A DNA stretch of 64,000 nt from contig CM070724.1 of the NCBI GenBank assembly GCA_036346275.1, positions 47,369,038-47,433,037 of the forward strand, in the 5' to 3' direction. The notes under the pieces were generated by a model. That model saw only the letters and a program-made list of their open reading frames with translations, did not search any database and had not been told where the DNA came from. Positions 34,986 to 46,814 of this stretch are shown in pieces; within the stretch, counting starts at the first letter, position 1; every line of letters starts with the position of its first letter. Made by a program: the position numbers and the translations under genes. Origin of the DNA: Otatea glauca (taxonomy: Eukaryota > Streptophyta > Magnoliopsida > Poales > Poaceae).

Positions 34986-37350
34986 TTGCACGTTTGGGAG
35001 TTAATGGAAATGAGAGGGCCGAAATCTTGGAGTTCGTACGTAAGAATTGCAATTGAGAAAGGATGGCCATTAGTGTTATTGGCACAAGCATTTGAGAAAG
35101 TCAATACCGGGCATGCGACGCAGCAAGAGGTTGTTGATGAAGAACCGGAGGAAGTTGGGGAGAAGCGTTACAAGTAGAGAAGGCTTAGTAGAGCGGGATG
35201 TAGGTTTGGGTCGGACTGAAGTGCAAGGTGGGAGAGTTGATGTTGCAGCGGAGAGGTTCAAGAAGCAATGGGCATGGCAGACGAGGGCGAAAACATTGAG
35301 TCAGTGGTCGAAGCGATGGACACAGAGAATGAGGACTATGAGGCTTTAAGTAATGATGAAGCCGCTGAAGATCTATTCCCCGCAGAGTGGGATGAGTATC
35401 CGTTCGACAGGCTGGTGGTGAACGATGACGAATAGTTCCCTTCGCAGTATGATCAGAATGAGGTGAGAAAAGATGCAATTTACAAGAATACGAGTGAGGT
35501 TCAAGAAGCGATAATAGCATGGTCGATGTCGTTGCGCAGAGCCTTCAAGGTTGTAAAGTCCGATCGGCGGTGTATGATGTAAGATGCGGACGGAGGGTTG
35601 CCCGTGGCGCGCCCATGCGTACCGGCCTAAATGGGACACCATTTGGAAGTGTTCTATAGTCGTTCCACATACATGTGTACTAACGAGTCTGCGTAGTTAC
35701 ATCGAACATATCATCGGGCTTTATTGCCAATGCAATGTACGGAGAGATTGTAGGCAACCTAGATTTAGAGCCACGGGCCATCGTACTCGCAATACAACAG
35801 AGGTTCCAAAGATACAATAAGCTACGCGAAGGCATGGAGAGCAAAGCGAAGGCATTGGAAACACGGTTCGACGCGTCACGAAGACTCCTACGAACTTGCG
35901 GGTTTGCTTGGTGATAAAGGACCGAAATCACGGAACTTATGTGGACATTTGTGAGCATCCTTGGCAGCTTCTCGGGAAGATGGTTTTGAAGCGAGCATTC
36001 TTCGCTTTAGGTCCATGCATCAATGCGTTCGTGCATTGTCGTCCTTTGTTATGTGTCGATGGGACATTTTTGGTGGTAAATACAAAGGCGGATATTGACC
36101 GCCATAGGAGTGGATGGCAATAATCAAGTTCTCCCGTAGCGCTTCGCATTTGTGGAGGTGAAAACACGATAGTGGCATTGGTTCCTACGGAATGTCAAAG
36201 CGGTGTCGTTCATCGTGACTTTGGAGTGTGTATCATACGATCGGCATTTCGGGCTTTGAGGGCAATTATTCGATTGCGGCAAGGTGTGGATGAGACTCAT
36301 CCATGGCACGATTTGCGTAGTAGGTGGTGCAAGCGTCATATGGGTGCCAACTTCTACAAGCGATTCAGAACAAGGAGCTAACAAAGCTTTTCAAAAGGCT
36401 CTGCGACGAACCAGGAGAGAAAGTTTGATGTACTCTGGAAGAAATTGGATGAGCCGATATCGAGGCACACAAAGAGAGCAACGAAGAGGCAGCCCGACCT
36501 TAGGGAGTCCCGGTCGTACTGGAGGAGTTACCCACCGACCCTCCCACCGGGTTCAAGGAATGGAAGGGCTCAAACGCTTCTCCGAATGGATAGAGTATGA
36601 GCCTAGGGAGAAATGGGCTCGCTTTACGACACCGATGGTGCGAGGTATGGTGTCATGACAACAAACCTTGCGGAGGTTTACAACTGGGTGATGCGAGGTT
36701 GAGACCCCTTCCTTGGTTGGTATTGTTGAGGTGTTCTTCGTGGCATCACAAAGTACTTCGTTGATCGCCATGCAAGGGCGATCACGCGCATGAACGATCT
36801 GCTATGAAGTACTCGGAGATGATTTCGCATATATGGAGGACAAAGGCAAGAAGGGGAGATGCGAGCAACGAAGATGGAGTGCGAGGAGCTCCGTTTCGAG
36901 GTGATGTGCAAGGAGAAAGCGGTCGTGGGGCGAACCGATGAAAAGTTGCTCACGAATGCATCATACACGAGCAAACCTGTATGCGCACTGAAATAAGCCT
37001 CGTTTATTACACGTGCCATGCTCCCATGTTATGGCTGCCGCTCGATGATTCACATGGATCGGTATATTCATGTCTCAATTCTTTAGTAAGGAAGTCGTGG
37101 TTTGCAACTTTGAGCGCGAAATGTACGGTTTCCGAGTGGTGGGTTTATTCACGAGCACAAAAGCTGGGAGGATACACGTTGGGTCCCGGACATGAGCGAG
37201 CTAAAGGAGTGGGAAGAAGGCAATCCAGCGTATAAGGAATGATATGGGCGCCAGAAAGTGGCCGCCAGCGTAAAGAAATATTCTACTTGCAGGAGACAGG
37301 CACTCTTTCAAGAGTTGCCCAAGATTGAAGCCGTGAAGTGTTATATGTTC
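34986..37350 (+). pseudogene. MURA-type MULE transposase, decayed
   Basis: Fragments of one transposase lie in order across all three frames. First is an N-terminal region with acidic stretches (about 35200-35440). Next comes the DNA-binding part (about 35520-35680, RAFKVVKSDRR, CPWRAHAYRPKWDTIWK). The catalytic MULE domain follows, with KRAFFALGPCINAFVHCRPL and LCVDGTF (about 35985-36075), GVCIIR (about 36223) and WHDLRSRWCKRHMGANFYKR (36300-36362). A SWIM zinc finger (NKPRLLHVPCSHVMAA, about 36990-37040) precedes a CCHC knuckle remnant (about 37285-37330, gacaggcactctttcaagag). The frame is lost repeatedly through 1-2 base deletions and a few stops. The domain order is that of MURA/FAR1-related transposases. 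No intact product can be made. Confidence 0.88.
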
Positions 37351-37653
37351 TTTTAAATCTTGAACTATGGTTTACTTGATGCACTAGAATTTCATTTTGC
37401 TTGTATCGAATTAAATGCGTGTGGTCAAAATATGTATCTGAATGTTATTGTACTTGATTAAATGAGAGTGTAGTATGTTGTATTCATTTTGTATCTTTTA
37501 ACGCTTTGCATATAGATGAACATTTTACTTCCATGTATTACGTGTGCTCTAAATTATGACAAGACTCGTTCCATTCATATTCTATTTGTATTTGTTGTAT
37601 TTATTTTGCACCTTTTTACACCTTATGTAACATAAACATTTTTATTTGCGGGC

Positions 37654-40160
37654 ATGGCGAAGCGACATTGTACGAGTTGCTTGACCGTCGGTCGACGCGA
37701 CTCACCGAGCCGTTTAGCGGCGTTGCCCGCGAGATGGGGAGGCGGCCTTGGAGCTTGGGGCCTGGCTTGCGCACCCCATGAGGCGTGGCGTCTCGATCCG
37801 CGATGGATCCCGAGGTTAGTTCAATTTCGTAGCGATGTTGTACTCATGTCCCTTCGACACCACAATAATACTTCTCACATTCTTTTGCGGGTTGAGGCGG
37901 TGGCCTACTACATTGCCGTATGGTCGGCGACCACCGCGGATCTGCGCAGGACCGACGGAGTGCCTCTAGGCGGTCCCCTTACGACGAGCTTCTTGATGCT
38001 CTAGTGGACCGGTGGCGGCTGAGACCCACACCTTTCACTGCCGTGTGGTGAGGCGGCGCCGACACTAGAGGACGTCGATTACCTCCCGGGCCTGCCTGCC
38101 AGAGATGCGGTGGTTCCTGCAGACGTCCACCCAGTGGCGGCGGATATCCTCCACCGGTTCGGGTGCTACCCACCACAAGATACACGACTTTCACAGTGCG
38201 CGCGGTCCGACGCAATGGTGGCTTGTGCGATTCTACGTAAGCACGATTTTTCCTTATCGTGTCGATTTAACTCATCGTGTGTGATTTTCATTGCATTTTA
38301 CAACCTAACCATTACTTTCTGCGGCCGAGAGGATGGTACGGAGTCGGGAGCGGCCGTCGCCGGCGCTTGGAGGCGTACCTTCCGTGGCTCTTCGGTGGGT
38401 CTTGTTACGCTCGTCGCGACGGGACACCGCCGACGAGCACATGATCCGATTTGCGAGGGCGATCGCCGACGCCGACTTGGAGGAGATCCGGTGGCTTGGG
38501 ACTGCGGTACTTGCCGCGACGTCTCGTGCTTTGTGCGACGGTTGTCGTCGCGTGTCCGATCGTCCACTCGCCGGTGCCCTTTGCTCTGCACGGTGTGGTC
38601 GTTCGAGAGTTCGGATCGGACGACCATCGATAGACTCGCTACCACGCGCAGACTTCTACGAGGTTCCCGGGATGAGGTTGATCGTCGGCGATGGGGACAT
38701 TGTGGTGTCGCCGACAGTCGATATTACTTATCGTAGCCGTATGTTGTTTTTTTAATTCTCCACGTGTTGTACTAACGTTCATCGCTGGTGTTTTTTTTGC
38801 AGCCGCGGTTCACCCTATTCTGACGCGCGCCGTACCCTCGATGCGTAGCGATGTTGGACCACTCACGGACGACCGCGTCATATGGCGCCCCACGCTCCCG
38901 AGCTTGTGCGTGCACGCGCCGCTTGGCTGTCGCATTGCGATTGCATCACGACGCGACGTACTGGTTGACCCGACGTCACTTGGTGTTCGACGTGTTCGTC
39001 GAGCCGTACGCCACCCACCGCGTCTTGAGGCAGTTTGGTCTACGGCAGGCGTTCCCAGTACCCACAAAGCGCCGTCGTTCTAGCGGCGTGCACTCGTTCG
39101 TATTTCTACATTTTTCCCTACGCTAGTACTTACGATCTCGGTGGCTTGCGAATTAATGTTGCGCTTTCGTTTTTGCGGTACACACGCAAAGGCTTCGGCG
39201 CGACGCAGAGTCGGGCAAAGACGCATGGTACCTCATGCGCGGCGATGGGCACCGCTCTTGCGGATGTGATCGACGAGGCGCCCCTACGACCACGCGACGC
39301 GTCGACGATATATCGAGTGGTACGGACGCGCGCGCGCGTTCGAGTTGTGCGTGTCGTGGAGTCACCTCCGAGCACGATCCAACCACTTCCGACACGCACC
39401 CCACCCACCGGACTACGCTTTCCACCGCGCGGTTCGTACTCCTCCATTTGTCATTCAACGTAACGTCTTGAAAATTATGCCAACTAACTAGCCTCTTTTC
39501 GTTTCAGAGCGACCTTGCGAGGAGGCACACGAGGCGGCGTCGGCGTTGCTACAGCGATCTGTGCCACCCATACGATAGGGTCACACGGACGGCCTTCGAG
39601 GGCGCCGCGCCATATTCGAGACTTGACTTACCGTGCGTACACCGACGTCGTGTAGGCGGCCCGGGCGACGGCGTGGTACAGATCCCCTCGTCGTCTCACA
39701 GCATGCGAGGTCGACACAGCATACCCGACCGCCCCTCGTCCGGACACCGCACTGGGGCTCCAAATTGTACCGAACCGGCGTCGTCCCGATGACCGCAGTA
39801 CATCGGTGGTCTCTTTTTCATATATTTTGTTGTTCACATAACGTGTCGTTCTAACTTGAAAAGTTTGTCAACAGCGCCGATCCTCGTCACGACGGTCAGT
39901 GCGAGCACCTCGGGGACTACGGTACTTTCGGGGCGAGGACTTGACTTTCGTCGATCCTTATCGCCAGATCCGTGGGTGTGGTACTTGGTTCGTCGCGGCT
40001 CGATCGGCCCCGGCCCATCTCGGTAAACCGACACAGGGCGCCTTCGCTACTCACTTGACCGGTCCGGCCTCCTAGGAGTACTCGTGGGCGGGCCCTCGAC
40101 CACTCACATACCGTCTGGACATGTGCGGCGTCGTAGGAGGCACAGGACCACACGAGTGTT
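37654..40160 (+). pseudogene. Plant mobile domain (PMD) gene carried by the MULE, decayed
   Basis: PMD (also called aminotransferase-like, plant mobile domain) proteins occur in MULEs and Ty3 elements and, domesticated, in the MAIN/MAIL family, which acts in silencing and meristem maintenance. PMD signatures appear in broken frames. DPRWIPRL (about 37800) precedes ALVDRWRLRPTPFTAVW (about 37995-38047), then PTLEDVDYLPGLP after a frame change (38062-38100). Further on come HGVVVREFGSDD (about 38590-38630) and, near the end of the domain, THRVLRQFGLRQAFPVP (about 39010-39062). Intron-like gaps separate the blocks. The C-terminal region beyond about 39200 is unassigned. It is downstream of the transposase in the same orientation. 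Its role in transposition is not established. Confidence 0.75.
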
Positions 40161-40962
40161 GCACCGCCAGGGCCCTAGCTAGTTTGTTTCTTTTACACAT
40201 GATGTACCGTAAACAATCTCGTCTTTTACTTCCTTAGCTCATGTAATATCACATATGTTAGTTTTATTTATGAAGTTTTGTGCTATATATAATCTTTTAC
40301 TTAGTGGCGCTATTTGTAAATATGCTACGAAGACCTTTGTCACGTCTATAGACAAAGACACACGTAGCTACTTTGTCGGTCGATGCGACAACCTGACGTC
40401 AAGGGCAACTATCCCACTAAATTGTTTCCTTTCATATATTTTGTAATCGAACACAAAATGATGCTTTATTTCCTCATATTACGTCAAATTCACTATAGAA
40501 TTTTGTTTACATAAGTTATGTTATATTACGGTATGATCACTATAGCTTTTCGTGGATTCCGTAAAATAACAGTTTACATGATAAATTATGGAGTAATAGC
40601 CTCAAACACCATTCGACATATGTACGATCTTGTAGCGACTTTCCACGCGATTAGACAACTCACGGCGCAATGCTTTCAACCTTTTCAGCCGATTTGACCA
40701 CACGACAGACCTCTCTTGCTTTCGCACACGTGCTTTGTCACACATGCGAGCACGTTCAATGTGACCACTCACCGCCTACTTTTGTTCGTGATGACAGTCG
40801 TGTGGCTTTTCTCGATGGTGACAAATCGTGCGGTCTTTCGCGAAGGTGACAAAGCGTGCGGCTTTGATGATGGGTGACATGTCGTGCAGCTTTTCACAGA
40901 GGATGCCAGGACATCAAACTGGACAAGTGTTGTAGTCGTGCGGAGTAACCACTCACCACCAC

Positions 40963-40969
40963 TATAAAA
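40963..40969 (+). promoter_or_regulatory. Internal TATA box for the third MULE gene
   Basis: TATAAAA in the context accactataaaaccgg lies 76 bp before the ATG at 41045, with a short CA-rich leader between them (caacgccaccaaacaagcaa). This indicates a transcription unit separate from the transposase and PMD genes. Confidence 0.55.
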
Positions 40970-41044
40970 CCGGCCTAGGGTTACACATCCAACGCCACCA
41001 AACAAGCAATACACGCCATCTGAATCTACACAAATTAGGGCACG

Positions 41045-42500
41045 ATGTTGTTCTACCGTCGCCTCTTCAAAGAAGCGAAGTCATCCCGCCCGAATACCGG
41101 ATACCGATGGCGTGCGCCCGGTTCTGCGGAGTTGCCCGCACCCAAATGCGATCGCAACCTTCCGCGAAGATGATGCAATCTACCCACGGAGAGCGGCCGC
41201 CGCGCTCACTCTCAAGTGCGCCCCTACCGGTAAACCTACTTGTATCCATAAAATACAAAGCTAACGGTACCATTTCACGCATCGTTCTTTCCTTTCTCAG
41301 CACAAGGACCGGTGTTGCTTCTTCCAATGGATCGACGGCTCGAACAGCGTGACTACGAATTTGTCTACAATCGCCACGACGCCAACCCGCTTCGCGAGAA
41401 CTTCAACCGGTGGGAGGCCGCGGGATACGTCCTGTTCTAGAGCGACGAGTTCGGGGCGGTGGGCAAGAGGCCAACCAATCGGTGAGTTTCATGCGACGAA
41501 CCCATGCTTCACTCACAAAGTAGTAATTCTAAACCAGTTCATCCCATACGGGAGTTCAAAAGAAAATTGCGAAATTGCTCGAGTCAAAGGAGAAACCTCC
41601 CGGGGCCACCCGAAAGCCACGACTTTTGCGAACACGGCCTTCAGGCAGTGGTTGATACCTGCCACGATGAACTAGCGGATCGGAGATTCTACCGGTGCCC
41701 CTTGGCCGAGGATGAATGGTGCGGCTACTTCAATTGGGTGGACCCGGAGACGTACCACCCACATCTCAAACTTCCCGTATGGGATAACTGGGGGGAGCAA
41801 CCCTCCCCGTGGTGCTACTACCGCCGAAAAGCGGACTCGAGCACGCCTGGTGTTATTCAACGCCAACGCGGGCATCTTGCATTGATCGCGAGGCACGCTT
41901 CCGGTTGTACAACGATAAGCCCAACACACACCTCCCGCACCATACGGTGGAGTGCGAGCGAAATAGAGCGGCGTCTCCGCAAGTGTCCGCTAACGCCAAC
42001 ACACCGAGGTGCAAGAGGGTACCTCCTCTCGAAGAGGAAGGGACAAGGGAGCGGCCGATCGAGGTCCGCACCACGCAACAAATCCTTGACGCTGCACGCA
42101 CCATCCGGAACCTGTGGTAATAACATAAGGGACGCCGAATTGGGATGACATGCCCATGTGGGAGGCGAAATCCACATCAAAAGACCAAAAATTACATCTT
42201 ACACACGAGACGTGCGGCATAGGCCACCCATTCGGCGACACCTGGGAGCACTGTGGATCCCCATGGAGTTCTTTCATAGTGGGGATTGAGCGGTGTCCGA
42301 GGACAAATCTCCAAATTTACACGGTCAGGTAATATGCAGAAAATGTGGGACATCATTCTGGCTGTACCCAGATAGGCGGAACGATCATTTGTTCCACCAT
42401 GACAACCAATGCTTTTCGTTAGTTAGTTCGGCAAGCAATTTCGTCACTGTTGTAATGCCCTTGCAATATAATCTATCTATTGCTTATTTTATCATCTGAA
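41045..42500 (+). pseudogene. Third MULE gene with a GRF-like zinc finger, decayed
   Basis: The first frame starts MLFYRRLFKEAKSSRPN (41045). A second segment from 41329 (RRLEQRDYEFVYNRHDANPL) runs to an in-frame TAG at about 41437 and then continues SDEFGAVGKRPTNR. A third segment (41504-42148) holds FCEHGLQAVVDTCHDEL followed by DRRFYRCPLAEDEWCGYFNW, a good match in order and spacing to the GRF zinc finger (C..., RRFY.CP, CGYF.W.D). The first Cys pair is C-x-H rather than C-x-C. A final segment (about 42325-42420) has VICRKCGTSFWLYPD and then HH and C, a second possible zinc site. Frames are joined only across indels. I know of no assigned function for such a MULE-borne protein. Confidence 0.62.
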
Positions 42501-42895
42501 CTTTCGATGTATGTGCCCTTATATATATGTTCAACAAATAATTTAAGTGCTTCGTGGAACTATTTATAACATGCGTTGTTGTCGACTATAATACTTAGGG
42601 TTGTTGCACTAGTGGAAATTAGATGCAAAGCAAGGTGTAAATTAAATGTTTTCCTGAATATGGTAGTGCACATATCAAAGAGCAAATCTGGTCTACTCTT
42701 CCTAAAAATTACATTTAAACATTAAATTTTACGAGTCATTAAAAAGGCTAAAAATCATTCTCCCGCATCTCGATTCGCACTCTTTTAATCTCCTCTCGTA
42801 AAACATCACAACAACTAATCTTGACTTTTATTAACTACACTACACTCATAATTTACATACATTGCAGTTCGAATAAAAATGGGCTAAACCTCTCT

Positions 42896-43146
42896 GTCGC
42901 CGTTTCAAACGGCGACAGAGAGTTCTTCGCTATTTCAAATGGCGACACAAAGTCTGTCGGTTTTTCAATCGGCGACAGACTCTCTGTCGCCATTTGAAAT
43001 GGCGACAGAGAGTCTGTCCCTATCTGAAACGGCGACAGGCTGTCTGTCGCCATTTGAAATGACGACAACTGGGTAGTTTTGTAAAAAAAAATTCGGCATA
43101 TTATTTTTGTAAAATAGAATAAAAATAGTATTATTTAAAAAAAATC
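42896..43146. repeat. Right TIR of the MULE with six 21-bp palindromes
   Basis: Six 21-bp palindromes start at 42896, 42926, 42956, 42986, 43016 and 43046, exactly 30 bp apart, followed by the AT-rich terminal 80 bp. It mirrors the left TIR. A 71-codon minus-strand open frame (42853-43068) is only the translation of these repeats. Confidence 0.88.
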
Positions 43147-43156
43147 GGATTTAAAC

Positions 43157-43365
43157 GGGCGAAATATTTTTATCTTTGGTGGGCTGTAAATGACCAAATG
43201 TTTTATCTTAGTGGGATTTAAACGGTCGAAATGTTTTATCTTCGGTGGGCTGTAAATGGGCCTAATGTTTTATCTTCGGTGGGCTGTAAACGGTCCAAAT
43301 GCTTTCTTCGGTGGGCTGTAAATGGTCCAAATGCTTTCTTCGGTGGGCTGTAATGGGCAGGGCAT
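43157..43365. repeat. Minisatellite of GGTGGGCTGTAAATGG-type units, right flank of the MULE
   Basis: About six copies of a roughly 32-bp unit, with variants such as ggtgggctgtaaatgggcct and ggtgggctgtaaacggtcca. It continues the array at 33330-33647 and ends where the truncated gypsy element begins. Confidence 0.75.
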
Positions 43366-46235
43366 GGATCTCCACAATCCACTCAGGTAAAATAGTAGCT
43401 ATAGCTTGACATGAAACCTCAGACACGTTTGCATGACCCCTCCTTGACAATGAATCACCTGCAACATTCTCATTTCTTTTTTTTGTACTCTACTTGATAA
43501 TCGAACTCATGAAGCTTAAGCAATAATTTGTGTTGGATGCCCTCCGTAATTCTTTGGGATGTGATGTACTTGAGACTGTTCTTCTAATCGGTTTTGATAA
43601 TCAATCTTCCACCCCAAATATAATGCCTCCACTTCTTCAATGCCTCCAAAATTGCTAAGACTTCCTTGTCGTACATTGATTGAGCAGCAGATTTAGTGCC
43701 TCATACCTTGCTGAAATATGCTATGGGTTGACCTACCTGCATCAGTACACACCCAATGTCGGTACCACAAGCGTCGGTTTCAATCACAAATGGTTGAGAA
43801 AAATCTGGAAAAGCTAGTGCTGGACAACTAGTCATGACTCTTTTTAGATCTTCAAAAGCTTGTGTTTGAGCCTCTCCCCAATTCCAAGCATCCTTTTTCA
43901 GCATATCAAAAAGAGGCATGCATATTTGATCATACCCTTTAACAAATCTTTTGTAGTATCCTCCTTAGCTGAGTGATTCCCTTAGGCTTGGGCCAATTTA
44001 ATATGTCAATTATCTTATTAGGGTCAATGGAGACTCCCTATCCATTAATGATATGCCCTAGGTACTCCAATTGAGGAATAGCAAAAACACACTTAATGAG
44101 CTTGACCTCGATTTCTGCTATAAATGAGGATATCATCAAAGAAAACTGGTATGAACCTTCTCAAATATTTGCTAAAAATGGAGTTCATCAATGCTTGAAA
44201 TGTGGCGGGAGCGTTTGACAACCCAAAAGGCATCATAAAATACTCATAATGACCTAGATGAGTCCTAAAATCTATTTTTGTGCATATCTTCCTCTTTCAT
44301 TCTAATTTGGTGATATCCAGATCTTAAATCTAACTTAGTGAAAATGGTTGCTATATGAAGTTCATCCAATAAAATGCTCAATAATTGGCATAGAAAATTT
44401 GTTCTTTATAGTCATAGAGTCCAGTTGTCGATAATCCAACCACATTCTCCACGATCCATCTTTTTTCCTAACCACGACTGCCTATGATGCATAAGGCCTA
44501 ACGTTGCCCTTAATCTCTTCATTCTGGCATTAGTCTGCAACTCGCCTCCTCCGGCTACAGCTACCTTCTTGATAAGCCTGTATTCAAGAGGACAATTAGC
44601 TTTAATAGCTAACTCATAATCAATGAACGAATTAGTACTTCCACTATCAATTAATGCCACTACTTTAAAACCTCCAACTTTGGCCATCAGAGCAAATGTA
44701 GAAGTCCCAATCGTTCCCTTAACTGCTTGCTGTGATATTTGCATCAACTGTTCCATATCTTGCTGTTGTGTAGAATTTTCTAGACCATCCAACTCTGTGC
44801 TATCAGGAGTTTCCACATGTTCACTATCCAGCACTGTTGTCATTTGCAATGTGACCTTCTTCTTCTTCTTCTCATGAGAAAAGCATGCAAAGCTGTTTTA
44901 ACCTTGCACTTGTGAGTTTGACTCCATGGCTCTTTACAATACCAGCAAGGATTCCTAATCTTCTCATCTATCTTCCCTTGATTCAAATTATCGGTGTTCT
45001 TCTGGATCATTGCCTTACCCCCTGTTTGGTTAAATCTATTGTTAGGTCCCCCAAGTTTGCTTTTGTTGTAATTCCCTGTTAACTAATTCCTTTTTACCGC
45101 AGCTGCTTTTTCATACACCTTAGCATACCAATAGCACTCCATCAATCTTTGTGGCCATTGTCCACACACATCATGCTTGATGTCTCCCTTTAGACCCCTA
45201 ATGAAACAACTCAGCAGGAAATGCTCTTGCAAATATGGATGATCTCTCTTGACCATGGCAATACATCCCTCAAACTTAACTATGTAATTAGAGATTGTTG
45301 ACTGTTGCTTGATATTCTGCAATGCCTCAGCAGCGTCATGGGCAATAGTATCAGAGAATCGGTTACTGATCAATGTGCAAAATTGAGGCCAAGTTATGGA
45401 GTAACTAGGTATTCCAATTCACTTAAACCAAGTAGCAGTCCTTCCTATTAAATGTGCAGTTGCCAAGTTAACCCATTGATCCAATGGTGTTTCTGATATT
45501 TCAAAGATTTTCTCACATTGCTTAAGCCAATTCAGCACGCCTTCTCCTTCAAATAGTGGTATCTCTAACCTTGGTCCTTTTATCACTGCTTCGGCATATT
45601 GATTTGAACTGTTAACATCACCCATATATTGATTTGTTTGTGCATCAAACCACTGCACACCCATATAGTGCGACCTCAATCCATAATTGTTCCATAGATT
45701 CACGGGTGGTCTTCTCAACCCAGACCCTTCCAGTCCATAAGAGTGCTGAATGTTTCGTGCCCCCTCATACTCGTATGGCTGGAATTAGAATTCATCAGCG
45801 GCCTGATCACCTGATTGAACTCGGTGTTAATATCTGGAGCTCTATTGTTATGTTCTACCGCCTGTGCCTCTCTTGGTCCTCTATCTAACCTCCCTTTATT
45901 TTGTGCAAAAACTGGGCAAGCCAGGTTCTGGTTTGTTACCTGGACTCTTGATGATGACAGATCCATTGCTACAGCCCCAACTTCCACTCCTTTTGTATTA
46001 ACCACTTGAACTCTACTCTGGTCTTCTCCTTCGGGTGGCCTTGGACTGATGAATCCGCAACGCATATCTGCTTCAATAGCTCCTTCATTTCTGTGAACCC
46101 TGTCTTCAAACTCTTCAAATCTGCTAAATCCTCTTTGATGATAGCGATTTCAACCCTTACCTCTGAGTGTTCCTCTTTTCCTACCATTGCTTCTTGCGAT
46201 CGAGTTGTTACCACCATAAACCCAGATATACTCAA
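43366..46235 (-). pseudogene. gag-pol of the truncated gypsy element, decayed
   Basis: The start at 46235 or the nearby MVVTTRSQEAM begins gag. Gag capsid-like segments follow: EIPLFEGEGVLNWLKQCEKI (about 45560), FLLSCFIRGLKGDIK (about 45190). Protease has the aspartic motif ALIDSGSTNSFIDYEL (about 44640). RT appears as WLDYRQLDSMTIKNKF (about 44430) and FFDDILIYS (about 44125), the catalytic xxDD box. RNase H is seen as QPFVIETDACGTDIGCVLMQ (about 43790), and a terminal GDSLSRRGHANVSEV lies at about 43430. Stops and shifts separate the parts, and most of the RT N-terminus has been deleted. Not functional. Confidence 0.82.
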
Positions 46236-46270
46236 TCCGGTCCCGAACTATACCAACACAAGAGGCCACC
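43366..46270 (-). mobile_element. Truncated Ty3/gypsy element, minus strand, main body
   Basis: Reading on the minus strand: gag (46235 to about 44890), protease (about 44850-44500), reverse transcriptase and RNase H (about 44480-43366). The leader, primer-binding site and 5' LTR of the same element are at 57776-58176, displaced by the Tat-type insertion at 46271-57775. The integrase and 3' LTR are missing: the left edge stops just past RNase H against the minisatellite. The interior also lacks sequence between protease and RT. The complete element would be a chromovirus-like Ty3/gypsy, but no chromodomain is present to confirm this. Confidence 0.82.
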
Positions 46271-46812
46271 TGTGGGATATAGATTCCAAGGTATCCTCAG
46301 GAAAGGCCCAAGATGAAGGCCCAGAAGATATGCTTCACATCAAGCTTCTTAACCGTACGGAAAGGATATATCATAACGGAAGTTGAACTTGTATTTAGAA
46401 ATGATAGATACAGTTGTAATCCGAGTCGTTAGAAGGATAGATAAAGATGTAAACTCTGTCATATAACTGACTAGAATCTTGTAACCGATCGGAATCTCCA
46501 AACCGATCGGGACTCTATAAGCCGCCCCACCCCCGCTATATAAGGGAGAGGGCAGGCAACAACATAGGGATCCGATCATCCAAGCATAGAGCAATCTAGC
46601 CATAGAGCATAGAACACCTCATATCGCCCAGAGCATATTGTGCTTTGAGCAACCCCTGATCCAAGAGAACCATATAATCCCAGAACACAGGATTAGGGTA
46701 TTATCTCCTCCGCGAGAGCCTGAACCTGTATAAACCCCTTGTCTTGTGTGACCATCGAGTTTGAGATCGAGCGCCTACCCCATAAATTCATTGCCGACTA
46801 CAAAGGTCGATA
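46271..46812 (+). repeat. 5' LTR of the Tat-type element
   Basis: 542 bp, highly similar to 57243-57775 but with a series of small indels. A TATA box TATATAA lies at 46537-46543 (ccccgctatataaggg). Its last bases are GATA where the right copy has GACA. Confidence 0.9.
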
Positions 46813-46814
46813 GT

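Larger units (their letters stand above)
33648..43146. mobile_element. 9.5-kb Mutator-like element (MULE) with long terminal inverted repeats
   Basis: The ends GATTTTTTTTTAAATAATAC (left) and GTATTATTTAAAAAAAATC (right) are inverted. The inverted repeats extend about 250-265 bp, to about 33911 on the left and about 42890 on the right. A perfect 10-bp direct repeat, ggatttaaac, flanks the element (33638-33647 and 43147-43156). Inside are three decayed plus-strand genes: a MURA-type transposase (34986-37350), a PMD gene (37654-40160) and a gene with a GRF-like zinc finger and its own TATA box (41045-42500). All carry frameshifts or stops, so it is not autonomous now, but the intact TIRs could still be mobilised in trans. 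Confidence 0.9.

Noticed and set aside
38110..39463. Many overlapping 60-210 codon frames in the PMD region
   Set aside because: Taken singly most are chance frames in GC-rich DNA. Only the segments with PMD motifs were used, as parts of one decayed gene.
42853..43068. 71-codon minus-strand open frame of repeated SLSPFQMATD-like units
   Set aside because: It is the translation of the 30-bp TIR repeats (10 codons per period), with no independent coding evidence.
45634..46386. Plus-strand open frames over the gypsy gag
   Set aside because: They are antisense shadows of the minus-strand gag. The last one also crosses into the 5' LTR of the Tat element.
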